Part shown: one piece after another, positions 25,708 to 33,882 of the stretch
Layout: each line of letters opens with the position of its first letter
Position numbering within the stretch: the stretch's first letter is position 1
Source: Bacteroidota bacterium
Lineage (GTDB): Bacteria; Bacteroidota; Bacteroidia; UKL13-3
Assembly: GCA_947456185.1 (NCBI GenBank)
Contig: CANGPW010000010.1
Location: 1-52,799 of the forward strand
DNA: 52,799 nt
Reading direction: 5' to 3'
Notes under the pieces: model-generated
Told to the model about the DNA's origin: nothing
Seen by the model: the letters and a program-made list of their open reading frames with translations, nothing else
The model's database searches: none
Position numbers and translations under genes: made by a program

Positions 25708-26742
25708 CTAAAGTCCTCTCCTATTTAATTCCTGCTGATATCTTCTCGCATTTACTTGATGTTTAGAAAATGTTTCAGCAAAATTATGGTAACCGCTAAA
25801 GTCTTCTTTGGCACAAAAATAAATGTAATTATGTAATGGCGCATTTAACACAGCATCAATAGCAGTGGGCGATGCCAAGCGTATTGGTCCTGGAGGCAAT
25901 CCAATATTTAAGTAGGTATTATAAGGCGATTGCAAAGCTGTATGAATACTTAAAACACGTTTAATACTGGTATCGTTTAGCGCAAAAAGAACAGTAGGAT
26001 CCGCTTGCAATGGCATTCCAATTTTCATACGATTCATGTATGTTCTTGCAACTATTGGCATTTCATCGGGTTGGTTGGTTTCACTCATAACAATGGATGC
26101 CAAAATAGTCACTTCTTGTGGTGTCATTTTCAATAAAATACTTTTGGTAGTTCTAATACTGTTCCAAAATAAATTGTATTCTTTTTGCATGCGCTCAACC
26201 AATTTTTTACCCGAAATATTCCAATAAACATTATAAGTATTAGGTACGAATAAGTTGATAATATTATTGCTATCCATTTTAACAGCATTTAAGGTTGATG
26301 TATCATTCATTAAATTAATTAATTCTGTACTATCTAACTCTAATTGACTAGAAAGTGTTAAGGCTAAATTCTCTTTCCGTCTAGCATATTTTATAATTAA
26401 ATTCAATGGTTCTTGCCTACCCGATTTAAGGAGTTTAATTAACGCAATATTGCTCATTCCTTCTGTTATTTTATACCTGCCAGCTTTCAAGTTATCAGTT
26501 AGGTTTATTAATTTTGCAATTCTTTCAAACGACTGTACATTTATTAAAATATTATCGTTTTGTAAATTATATAGCAGTCGATCTATACTTTTGTTTGATT
26601 TGATATATATATATATTGGATTATTTGGACTGCTATTTACATTGTTTGAAAATAAATCGGCAGAAATTTTGTAGACTGCTAAAAGCAGTAAAAGTCCTAT
26701 AATTATACTTATATGACGCCAACTTATGGTTTGATTTCTCAT
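25708..26742 (-). CDS. mltG: Endolytic peptidoglycan transglycosylase MltG
   Basis: 344 residues: an N-terminal membrane anchor (about residues 10-28, ISIIIGLLLLLAVYKI), a LysM-like region, then the YceG catalytic domain with ILASIVMSETNQPDEMPIVA and RMKIGMPLQADPTVLFAL, and PYNTYLNIGLPPGPI. MltG cleaves nascent glycan strands and helps set their length. Compared with SIIEKE of E. coli, the first Glu is Met here, but the second, which corresponds to catalytic E218, is kept. The PLQADPTV and LPPGPI motifs are normal, so the enzyme should be active. It is transcribed away from hldD. Confidence 0.9.
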   Translation of the reverse strand: MRNQTISWRHISIIIGLLLLLAVYKISADLFSNNVNSSPNNPIYIYIKSNKSIDRLLYNLQNDNILINVQSFERIAKLINLTDNLKAGRYKITEGMSNIALIKLLKSGRQEPLNLIIKYARRKENLALTLSSQLELDSTELINLMNDTSTLNAVKMDSNNIINLFVPNTYNVYWNISGKKLVERMQKEYNLFWNSIRTTKSILLKMTPQEVTILASIVMSETNQPDEMPIVARTYMNRMKIGMPLQADPTVLFALNDTSIKRVLSIHTALQSPYNTYLNIGLPPGPIRLASPTAIDAVLNAPLHNYIYFCAKEDFSGYHNFAETFSKHQVNARRYQQELNRRGL

Positions 26743-26897
26743 TAATTATCTAGAATTGAATGGCACAATAAAAACATTTGATTTGAAATTATCAATTCAA
26801 TAAGGTTATTTGCCGAAATATTTTTCAGTATTAATGATTGAAATCACCTAGTTTAGTTTATTAAAAAAAGCTAATTTCCAACAATATAAAAAGTAAA

Positions 26898-27866
26898 ATG
26901 ATAGTAATTACAGGTGCAGAAGGATTTATTGGTTCATGTTTGGTAGCAAAATTAAACCAATTAAATTATAACGATTTGGTTTTGGTAGATGATTTTGATA
27001 ATTGCCCAAATAGAAATATGAACTTAATTGGCAAGAAATTTACATCCAAAATTGAAAGGAGAAACTTTTTTGAATGGTTAAAAATAAATGCCAATCAAGT
27101 TCAAATTATTTTTCATATAGGAGCAAGAACAGACACTACTGAAACTGATGAAAAAATTTTTAAAGAATTAAATTATGATTTCAGCATTGCTCTTTGGAAT
27201 ATTTGTGTGAATGAAGGAATTCCATTGATTTATGCATCGAGCGCAGCTACCTATGGCGATGGTGAAAACGGGTATGATGACGATGAAAGTAAATTGGATT
27301 TATTACAACCATTAAATCCTTATGGAAAATCGAAAAACGACTTTGATAAATGGGCAGTAAAACAAGAAAAACAACCCTATTTTTGGGCTGGTTTAAAGTT
27401 TTTTAATGTTTTTGGACCTAATGAATACCATAAAGGCCGAATGGCATCTGTTATTTTACATTCATTCTATCAAATTAAGGAATTTGGAAAAGTAAAGCTT
27501 TTTAAATCGCATAAAGTTGAATATGCAGACGGTGAGCAAATGCGAGATTTTATATATGTAAAAGATTTATGTGATGTTTGTGTATTTTTATTAGAAAACA
27601 GAAAAAAAAGTGGTATCTATAATTTAGGAACAGGGCAAGCTAGAACATGGAACGATTTAGCAAATGCAATTTTCAAAGCAATGGATTTGACTTCAAATAT
27701 TGAATACATAGACATCCCTGAAGATATAAGAGGCAAATATCAATATTATACTGGGGCAGACATGAATAAGCTAAGAAGCATTGGTTATAACAAAGAATTT
27801 ACTAACTTAGAAAATGCGGTAAATGATTATGTAAATAATTATTTGGTTGCCAATAAATACGAGTAA
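26898..27866 (+). CDS. hldD: ADP-L-glycero-D-manno-heptose 6-epimerase
   Basis: 322 residues of the extended short-chain dehydrogenase family. NAD motif GAEGFIGSCLV (6-16), HIGARTDTTETD matching the HldD signature (HxGAxSxTTE), YASSAATYGD, catalytic tyrosine in NPYGKSK, and FNVFGPNEYHKGRMASV are all present. It converts ADP-D-glycero- to ADP-L-glycero-manno-heptose, the donor for lipopolysaccharide inner-core heptose. The gene stands alone on its strand; a perfect hairpin overlaps its stop codon. Confidence 0.92.
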   Translation: MIVITGAEGFIGSCLVAKLNQLNYNDLVLVDDFDNCPNRNMNLIGKKFTSKIERRNFFEWLKINANQVQIIFHIGARTDTTETDEKIFKELNYDFSIALWNICVNEGIPLIYASSAATYGDGENGYDDDESKLDLLQPLNPYGKSKNDFDKWAVKQEKQPYFWAGLKFFNVFGPNEYHKGRMASVILHSFYQIKEFGKVKLFKSHKVEYADGEQMRDFIYVKDLCDVCVFLLENRKKSGIYNLGTGQARTWNDLANAIFKAMDLTSNIEYIDIPEDIRGKYQYYTGADMNKLRSIGYNKEFTNLENAVNDYVNNYLVANKYE

Positions 27867-27890
27867 AGACGTTGCATTCAACGTCTTTAC
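27863..27890. repeat. Perfect 12-bp stem hairpin overlapping the hldD stop codon
   Basis: GTAAAGACGTTG (27863-27874), loop CATT, CAACGTCTTTAC (27879-27890). The TAA of hldD is inside the left arm. The AAAGACGTTG arm has the general form of Bacteroidota REP palindromes (compare AGAGACxCACGG at 2518 and 2894), so it may be an REP unit that doubles as a 3' hairpin. No T-tract follows. Confidence 0.65.
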
Positions 27891-27922
27891 AATTAATCAT
27901 ATAAAAATCAAAATTATAAACC

Positions 27923-30900
27923 GTGTTTAAAGATAAAAAATTACTTAAATACATTGTTCAATTTCTAATTTCGATTCTGTTATTACAACTTTCGTTTTTG
28001 GCAGAACAACGATTTTTGAAAAACACACCACAACAGCAGCAAGATACTTATTTAAGCTTACAGGAAACCATTAGAAACAAAGAGCTTTCATTGGTTAAAA
28101 ACTATCAAAAGTTACTTAAAGATACAGCTAATTATGAAAAAAATTGGTTGAACATTAATGAAATAGCTAAAAAAGAAAATTGTGCTATTCAAATATTTAA
28201 AAACGATACATTATATACTTGGACAAGTAATTTAATTAATGGGCAGAAGTTTGGAAATAAATTTAAAGACGGAATAAGTTTCATTGTAAATAACAATGGT
28301 TCATACCTGGCTTACAGCAAAATAAGTGGTGGTTTTCAGTTTGTAATATTTTATAATATTTACGAAAGTTATAATTATAAAAACCAATATTTAAATAATA
28401 AATTCAATGATGAATTAGCCTTTTTAAACAATGGAATTATTAGTCCGCAACCTTTAAATGGTTTTTCCGACATTAAAGATATTTCGGATAAATATTTGTT
28501 TTCAGTTGAAATTTTCAGCAAAAACTACTTGGATAATTTATGGCTTATTCTACTTTCCGTTTTTGCCATTATATATTTTTGTATCAGGTTACATTTGCTT
28601 TGCAATCATTTATTGTATTTGAATATTGCATTTGGAACATTTTTTTTCTTATTTGTACTTTTTATAGTAAAAAAAATATTGCTATTTTATCAGCTCCCAT
28701 CCTATTTATATAAACTTCCATTATTTAGTCCAATAATTTATGCAACAAACGATTTTGTGCCTTCACTTGGAGATTTTTTAATAGTAGCATTGATTTCAAT
28801 TTGGTTTGTAATACTCATAGACTCTAAAAGAATTTTAAACATCAAAGAAAACAGTATATATATTAAATACACCAAACTTTTTTTCTATGTATTGCTTACC
28901 ATTATATCAATAGATTCAGGTATTGATAGTATTAAAAGTTTAGTATTTGATTCTCAAATTTCATTCAGTTTAAAGAATGTATATTTGCTTAGTCAGTTTA
29001 GTTTTTATGGCTTATTTATAGCAGTATTACTATTAGGAGTAATACATATTTGTGTTAAAAACTGTTATTTATTTATTTCAAAAAATAAATTTAATAATTG
29101 GGTGCTTGCTGCAATAATTTTATTTATATATTTAATTATTCATCCTTTAATTATCCAATATATTTTTGACAGGAAACACATTTATTTTTTAGGATCTTCA
29201 TGTTTAATTTTGGTTTTTGTTGCTTTCAATTATTTTGTTTCAAAAGCCAATAGATTCCAACATTATTTTATTTTAGTAATACTCATATCGTTTGCTACAA
29301 GTTATTCAATTAATTATTTTTCCGATTTAAAAGACATTGAAAACAGGCAGCTTTATGCTAGCAAATTAATTTCGCAAAACGATATAAATACCGAGTACTT
29401 TTTACGTGATATTGAGAAGAAAATATTAGTTGACAAGCAATTAAAATATTACTTTTTAAATGAAATGGCCTCTAAGTCGCAATTCAAGAAAAGCATGCAA
29501 CAGCTTTACTTTACAGGCTATTTGAGCAAATATGAAGTAATTATTTACGATTATGATTCAATGGGAAATCATTTGAATGAAAGAAACAATATTTCCTTTA
29601 ATCAATTGAATGAAATCTATCAAAATCAATCCATAGAAACCATTGATAAATATTTCAAATATTTAAAAACAAGTAGTTTTTTAAAAGGATATTTATCAAG
29701 GTTTTTAGTAAAAAATGGTCGTATTAATTTGGGTTATGTATTTATTCAATTGCAACCAAAACTAATACAAGACGAGAACAGATTTGAAGAATTACAATTA
29801 GAAGGAACAAGCAATACCATTGGTTTTAAAAAGTTTGATTACAGTTATGCTATATACAAAAACAAAGCATTAATTAGTCAAAGTGGTAACTATCCATACA
29901 GAACAATTAATAGTAAAACTACCGAACAAGAAATTTTTACCAATTATATTGAAAACGAATTTGAGCATTTAGAATATAAAAACGACAATCAATTAACGGT
30001 AATTGTAAGTAAAAAACATGAAGCATTTTACGAACCTTTGGGTTTGTTTTCATTGGTATTTACTTTTTTTACTTTATTGCTTATTTTTTCATTAACGCTT
30101 TACACATTAGTAAATTCAAGGCTCTTAAAAGAATATAAATTATTAAGAACAAGAACATATCGATTTCTAAAACATTATATTAATCGTTTTTTATTTATTA
30201 AAGATCCTGATGTAGTTTTGATTAGAACCAGAATTCAGGTTTCAATTATTTTAATTGTTTTTATTACATTAAGTATAACTGCTTATGTTACCATTAGTTT
30301 TATTCAATCGGAATATAATAGCAAGCAAAATGAAAAATTAAGTAGAAAAATTAGAAGCGTTGTAAATACTTTACAAGGAGAAGCATCTGATTATATTGTT
30401 AAAAACAAACAAATTGAAACCAAAGCTTATATTAATCAATTAGCCGATTTTTACAACACTGATATTAGTATTTATAATTTAAACGGAAGGCTTGTTGCAA
30501 GTAGTATTAGTAAGGTTTTTGATGAAGGTGTAATTTCTGATTTGATAAATCCTACTGCATTTTATCATTTAAATAAATTGAAAGAATCGCAGTTTAGCCA
30601 ATCGGAACAAATTGCCGATTTCAGTTATTTGGCAGCTTATGTTCCAATTTATAAAAACGAAAACGATTTGATAGGCTATGCTCAGCTTCCATATTTTAGT
30701 AAACGTGCTGATTTATTAAGTGAAATTTCGAGCATTGTTGTAGGATTTATTAATTTGTATGCTTTGCTATTTATAATAATTGGAATCATTGCTTATATTA
30801 TTTCACATAATATTTCATATCCACTTATATTGATTCAACGCCAGTTAAGTACCACCAATTTAGGAAAGAAAAATGAACCCATTTTATGGAACAGAAAAGA

Positions 30901-31654
30901 TGAAATCGGAGAACTTGTAAAGCAATATAATTTAATGATTGACAAGTTAGAGGAAAGCGCCATTAAACTAGCGCAAAGTGAACGTGAGGGTGCTTGGCGA
31001 GACATTGCAAGGCAAATAGCTCACGAAATAAAAAATCCATTGACTCCAATGAAGCTAAGTGTGCAGCATTTGCAGCGTGCCTGGAATGATAAGCATCCAA
31101 AATTAGAAGAAACTTTTAATAAGGTAAGCAAAACTATCATTACTCAAATAGATGTTTTAAATGACTTAGCAAGCGAGTTTAGTAATTATGCTAAAATGCC
31201 AACTCCTGAGTTTAATAATATTCATTTATTAACAGCAATTCAACCTGTTATTGACTTAAATCAAAACGATGAGAATATTAAAATAAACAATCAGATTACT
31301 AACGAAATCTATGTATATTTTGACCCTAATTATTTAAATAGAACTTTTATTAATTTAATAAAAAATGCAATCCAAGCCATTCCAGAAGATTTCAAAGGAT
31401 TGATAGATATTAGTGCAATTATTGAAAATGATTTTGTTAAAATCAAAATCAGTGATAATGGAAAAGGTATTAGTACAATTGATGCAGCTAAGATTTTTAC
31501 ACCTTATTTTAGTACTAAAATACATGGAATGGGCTTAGGATTACCCATGGTAAAAAATATGATTGAAGCTGCAGGTGGTAAAATTAACTTTACCAGTACC
31601 GAAAATGTAGGAACTATTTTTGAAGTTATTTTGCCAATTGGAAAAGCTGAATAA
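27923..31654 (+). CDS. Large membrane sensor histidine kinase (NtrY-like core)
   Basis: 1243 residues from a GTG at 27923; no ATG is suitably placed. Hydrophobic segments lie at about residues 10-24, a cluster at 205-450, and around 706, 766-790 and 939-965. A HAMP-like linker follows, then DHp with phospho-acceptor H1034 in RQIAHEIKNPLTPMKLS, the N box LIKNAIQAIPEDF, G1 SDNGKGIS, F box FTPYFSTK and G2 GMGLGLPMV, then GTIFEVILP. The HEIKNPLTPM motif and the end are those of NtrY-type kinases. The kinase would autophosphorylate on H1034 and pass the phosphate to a response regulator, but none is encoded nearby. The extra N-terminal membrane block of about 450 residues and two periplasmic regions are larger than usual. 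Confidence 0.88.
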   Translation: MFKDKKLLKYIVQFLISILLLQLSFLAEQRFLKNTPQQQQDTYLSLQETIRNKELSLVKNYQKLLKDTANYEKNWLNINEIAKKENCAIQIFKNDTLYTWTSNLINGQKFGNKFKDGISFIVNNNGSYLAYSKISGGFQFVIFYNIYESYNYKNQYLNNKFNDELAFLNNGIISPQPLNGFSDIKDISDKYLFSVEIFSKNYLDNLWLILLSVFAIIYFCIRLHLLCNHLLYLNIAFGTFFFLFVLFIVKKILLFYQLPSYLYKLPLFSPIIYATNDFVPSLGDFLIVALISIWFVILIDSKRILNIKENSIYIKYTKLFFYVLLTIISIDSGIDSIKSLVFDSQISFSLKNVYLLSQFSFYGLFIAVLLLGVIHICVKNCYLFISKNKFNNWVLAAIILFIYLIIHPLIIQYIFDRKHIYFLGSSCLILVFVAFNYFVSKANRFQHYFILVILISFATSYSINYFSDLKDIENRQLYASKLISQNDINTEYFLRDIEKKILVDKQLKYYFLNEMASKSQFKKSMQQLYFTGYLSKYEVIIYDYDSMGNHLNERNNISFNQLNEIYQNQSIETIDKYFKYLKTSSFLKGYLSRFLVKNGRINLGYVFIQLQPKLIQDENRFEELQLEGTSNTIGFKKFDYSYAIYKNKALISQSGNYPYRTINSKTTEQEIFTNYIENEFEHLEYKNDNQLTVIVSKKHEAFYEPLGLFSLVFTFFTLLLIFSLTLYTLVNSRLLKEYKLLRTRTYRFLKHYINRFLFIKDPDVVLIRTRIQVSIILIVFITLSITAYVTISFIQSEYNSKQNEKLSRKIRSVVNTLQGEASDYIVKNKQIETKAYINQLADFYNTDISIYNLNGRLVASSISKVFDEGVISDLINPTAFYHLNKLKESQFSQSEQIADFSYLAAYVPIYKNENDLIGYAQLPYFSKRADLLSEISSIVVGFINLYALLFIIIGIIAYIISHNISYPLILIQRQLSTTNLGKKNEPILWNRKDEIGELVKQYNLMIDKLEESAIKLAQSEREGAWRDIARQIAHEIKNPLTPMKLSVQHLQRAWNDKHPKLEETFNKVSKTIITQIDVLNDLASEFSNYAKMPTPEFNNIHLLTAIQPVIDLNQNDENIKINNQITNEIYVYFDPNYLNRTFINLIKNAIQAIPEDFKGLIDISAIIENDFVKIKISDNGKGISTIDAAKIFTPYFSTKIHGMGLGLPMVKNMIEAAGGKINFTSTENVGTIFEVILPIGKAE

Positions 31655-31697
31655 ATAAATTTGATAGAATACTTCAATTAAAAATAAAAAAGCCTAT

Positions 31698-31723
31698 AAT
31701 AATAAATTCCATGCTTTATTATT
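31698..31723. terminator. Hairpin between convergent kinase and DCC genes
   Basis: AATAATAAA (31698-31706) pairs with TTTATTATT (31715-31723) around an 8-nt loop. The stem is AT-only and overlaps the DCC gene's stop codon by one base. It may end both converging transcripts. Confidence 0.35.
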
Positions 31724-32124
31724 TATAAAAATCTATTATTAGTTTGTTCATTCATTACCCAGCAAAAATTAGATTTTCCAAAAATTTTATATCGGTGTTT
31801 TGCAATATATTTATATATAAAATTGCTTATAAATTTTGGAATAAAGCTTAAAACTCCAGCAGCTTTGTATGGCCATTTAAGTTTGTTTGTAATTTTAAAT
31901 GCAGCTTCTGACTCTATATAAAATTGATTGTTTTCAAAAACAATGACTGAATCAATTCCACTTGAAAAGAATTGTTTTTCTTTAAAAAATTTTGCTGCAA
32001 ATTCACTTTGTAAACTACAAAATTTGTAATGAGAATTAGCTTCATGTTTGATTACAAATTGTACAAACCCATTGCAAAGATTACAAACACCATCAAAAAA
32101 AACAATTGATTGCTGTTGGATCAT
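31723..32124 (-). CDS. DCC-family thiol-disulfide oxidoreductase (DUF393)
   Basis: 133 residues with the defining FFDGVCNLCNGFV motif (D11, C14, C17) near the N-terminus and the later FCSLQSEFA and GVLSFIPKF segments of the family. DCC proteins are thioredoxin-like predicted oxidoreductases of unknown substrate. It is the last of three tightly packed genes (the DUF983 gene ends right at its start), so it may act with them on cysteines at the membrane (inference). Confidence 0.85.
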   Translation of the reverse strand: MIQQQSIVFFDGVCNLCNGFVQFVIKHEANSHYKFCSLQSEFAAKFFKEKQFFSSGIDSVIVFENNQFYIESEAAFKITNKLKWPYKAAGVLSFIPKFISNFIYKYIAKHRYKIFGKSNFCWVMNEQTNNRFL

Positions 32125-32526
32125 TTATTTGTTATTCACTAAATCTTTATTGAAACTAACCGGAGAAAAATAGTATAACATCAATACTCTTGAATAACGA
32201 TAAGTAAAAGGAATGGATGAAAACATGGCTAAAAAAATTGGAATAATATAACCCCAAAAACCAGCATTATGCTTACTTAAAATAAAAACCAAAGCGCCAA
32301 CTATTAACATCATTCCCGTGGTAATTCCATAACTAACATACATGGCTCCCCAGAAAAATCCAGGTTCTACTTCAAATGTTAACCCGCAAACACTACAAGT
32401 ATCAAACATTTCGGTAAAGCCATTTAGTTTTAAAGCACTTTTCTTAAACATTTTACCACTTTGACATTGTGGACACTTAGCTTTAAAAATAGCTAAGCCC
32501 TTGCTTGGTTCATATTTATTACACAT
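32125..32526 (-). CDS. DUF983 membrane protein with two CxxC knuckles
   Basis: 133 residues: CPQC (C18, C21) and CSVC (C44, C47) form a likely zinc ribbon, then FEVEPGFFWGAMYVSYGI and two hydrophobic segments (about 62-82 and 90-108). This is the DUF983 family of unknown function, found next to cytochrome oxidase genes in some bacteria. It begins 2 bp after the CxxC protein ends and ends directly at the start of the DCC gene, forming a compact operon. Confidence 0.85.
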   Translation of the reverse strand: MCNKYEPSKGLAIFKAKCPQCQSGKMFKKSALKLNGFTEMFDTCSVCGLTFEVEPGFFWGAMYVSYGITTGMMLIVGALVFILSKHNAGFWGYIIPIFLAMFSSIPFTYRYSRVLMLYYFSPVSFNKDLVNNK

Positions 32527-32528
32527 AT

Positions 32529-32789
32529 TTATTTAGAATTATCGGCTAATTTATTTTTAGCGCGTACACTTTTGAAATACAAAAACAGAAAAATTAAGAC
32601 TAAAACATAAGGAAAGGCTAGTAAATACATAATTCCGTTATTGAGTGTTTCACCAACATTTGTATCACCATTTGCTCTTGCAGATACTAATGATTGCTTA
32701 CACATTGGGCATTGGGCATTTATTTTATGAGGCAATGAAACCATAAAGCCAATTACTAAAATTGCAATTACAATTACGCTTTTTTTCAT
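32529..32789 (-). CDS. Small secreted/membrane CxxC protein
   Basis: 86 residues: an N-terminal signal sequence (about 4-25, ending INAQ), then CPMCKQSL (C27, C30) just after the likely cleavage or on the periplasmic side, and a transmembrane segment at about 54-74 (LLAFPYVLVLIFLFLYF), then a basic tail. A single CxxC beside the membrane could be redox-active or bind metal. It is first in the operon with DUF983 and DCC proteins; the promoter's -7 box abuts its start codon. No family name is recognised. Confidence 0.65.
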   Translation of the reverse strand: MKKSVIVIAILVIGFMVSLPHKINAQCPMCKQSLVSARANGDTNVGETLNNGIMYLLAFPYVLVLIFLFLYFKSVRAKNKLADNSK

Positions 32790-32793
32790 ATTG

Positions 32794-32824
32794 CAAATGT
32801 ATAAAAACGACTAAAAATTACAAT
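32794..32824 (-). promoter_or_regulatory. Promoter abutting the CxxC-DUF983-DCC operon start
   Basis: On the minus strand ATTG, 19 bp, then TACATTTG: -7 exact, -33 off by one base. The transcription start is expected at about 32790, one base before the ATG at 32789, so the mRNA would be leaderless. Confidence 0.5.
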
Positions 32825-32967
32825 GATTTTTATCCTATATCAATCAATTGTGATTTTAGAATTACGTTTTAGACCTATTTTATTAAATAAACTAATATAA
32901 AATACCTATTTATAGTTTTTTATATTATCAATTAATAAAAAACAATAAGAATTTAGTTAAATAAAAA

Positions 32968-32998
32968 TTTGAAAAGGATTTTTATTTATATAACCTTG
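32968..32998 (+). promoter_or_regulatory. Promoter abutting the murI start
   Basis: TTTG (32968-32971), 19 bp, TAACCTTG (32991-32998): -33 exact, -7 off by one base. The start site falls at about 33002-33003, where the murI ATG begins, predicting a leaderless mRNA. Confidence 0.5.
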
Positions 32999-33002
32999 CA
33001 AT

Positions 33003-33827
33003 ATGGAAAGTGGGCCAATAGGTATTTTTGATTCAGGTTACGGTGGATTAACCGTAATGAAGGAGATTATAAATGAATTACCTCAATATGATTATATCTA
33101 TTTAGGTGATAACGCTCGAGCGCCATATGGAAATAGAAGCTTTGAAACGGTTTATGAATTTACATTACAGAGCGTAAATGCGCTTTTTGACAAAGGATGC
33201 AAATTGGTAATTTTAGCATGCAACACAGCATCTGCAAAAGCATTGAGAAATATTCAACAAAGAGATTTGCAAAAAATGGATGCTCGCATACGAGTTTTGG
33301 GAGTAATTAGGCCAACAAGCGAATTGATTGGCAGCCTTAGTAAATCAAAAAATGTTGGCATTTTAGCTACCAGCGGAACGGTAAGTTCCAACTCCTATCC
33401 TATTGAAATTAAAAAATTTTATCCAGAAATAAATGTGTTCCAAGAAGCATGTCCCATTTGGGTTCCGCTTATTGAAAACAATGAATTTGATAATATTGGT
33501 GCTGATTATTTTATAAAAAAACATATTGATAATTTGCTTAAAAAGTCGAATGATATTGATACTATTTTATTAGGCTGCACGCATTATCCTTTATTGCAGA
33601 ATAAAATTAAACAATTGCTACCGCAAAATATTGAATTATTAAGCCAGGGAAAAATAGTATCAAAAAGTTTGAAAGATTATTTATCTCACCACAGCGCATT
33701 AGAATCACTTTGCAGTAAAAATGGTAAAACTGCATTTTACACAACCGATTCCACTGAAATTTTTGATCTACAAGCTGAAATATTTTATGGTAAAAAGCTT
33801 AAAAGTGAATATTTGCACTTAAAGTAA
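33003..33827 (+). CDS. murI: Glutamate racemase
   Basis: 274 residues. The opening GPIGIFDSGYGGLTV with D10, the first catalytic cysteine C73 (LACNTASAK) and the second, C192 (LGCTHYPLL), are all present, and the spacing is normal. It makes D-glutamate for peptidoglycan from L-glutamate without cofactor. The N-terminus MESGPIGIFDSG confirms the ATG at 33003; this leaves no room for a leader after the promoter. Downstream, 55 bp away, is the alanine/saccharopine-dehydrogenase-like gene with its own -7 box. Confidence 0.92.
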   Translation: MESGPIGIFDSGYGGLTVMKEIINELPQYDYIYLGDNARAPYGNRSFETVYEFTLQSVNALFDKGCKLVILACNTASAKALRNIQQRDLQKMDARIRVLGVIRPTSELIGSLSKSKNVGILATSGTVSSNSYPIEIKKFYPEINVFQEACPIWVPLIENNEFDNIGADYFIKKHIDNLLKKSNDIDTILLGCTHYPLLQNKIKQLLPQNIELLSQGKIVSKSLKDYLSHHSALESLCSKNGKTAFYTTDSTEIFDLQAEIFYGKKLKSEYLHLK

Positions 33828-33867
33828 TTTTTTGAATAAAAAATCACAAGCAATTGTCTATAATAAT

Positions 33868-33875
33868 TAACTTTG
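33868..33875 (+). promoter_or_regulatory. Candidate -7 box for the gene at 33883
   Basis: TAACTTTG matches TAnnTTTG exactly and is 7 bp from the ATG, predicting a leader of about 4 nt. No -33 TTTG at the right distance. Confidence 0.35.
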
Positions 33876-33882
33876 CCATTGA

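Noticed and set aside
25708-26742. MltG inactive because the first Glu of the SIxEKE motif is Met
   Set aside because: By counting in the E. coli protein the catalytic Glu218 is the second Glu, which is retained here (SIVMSET).
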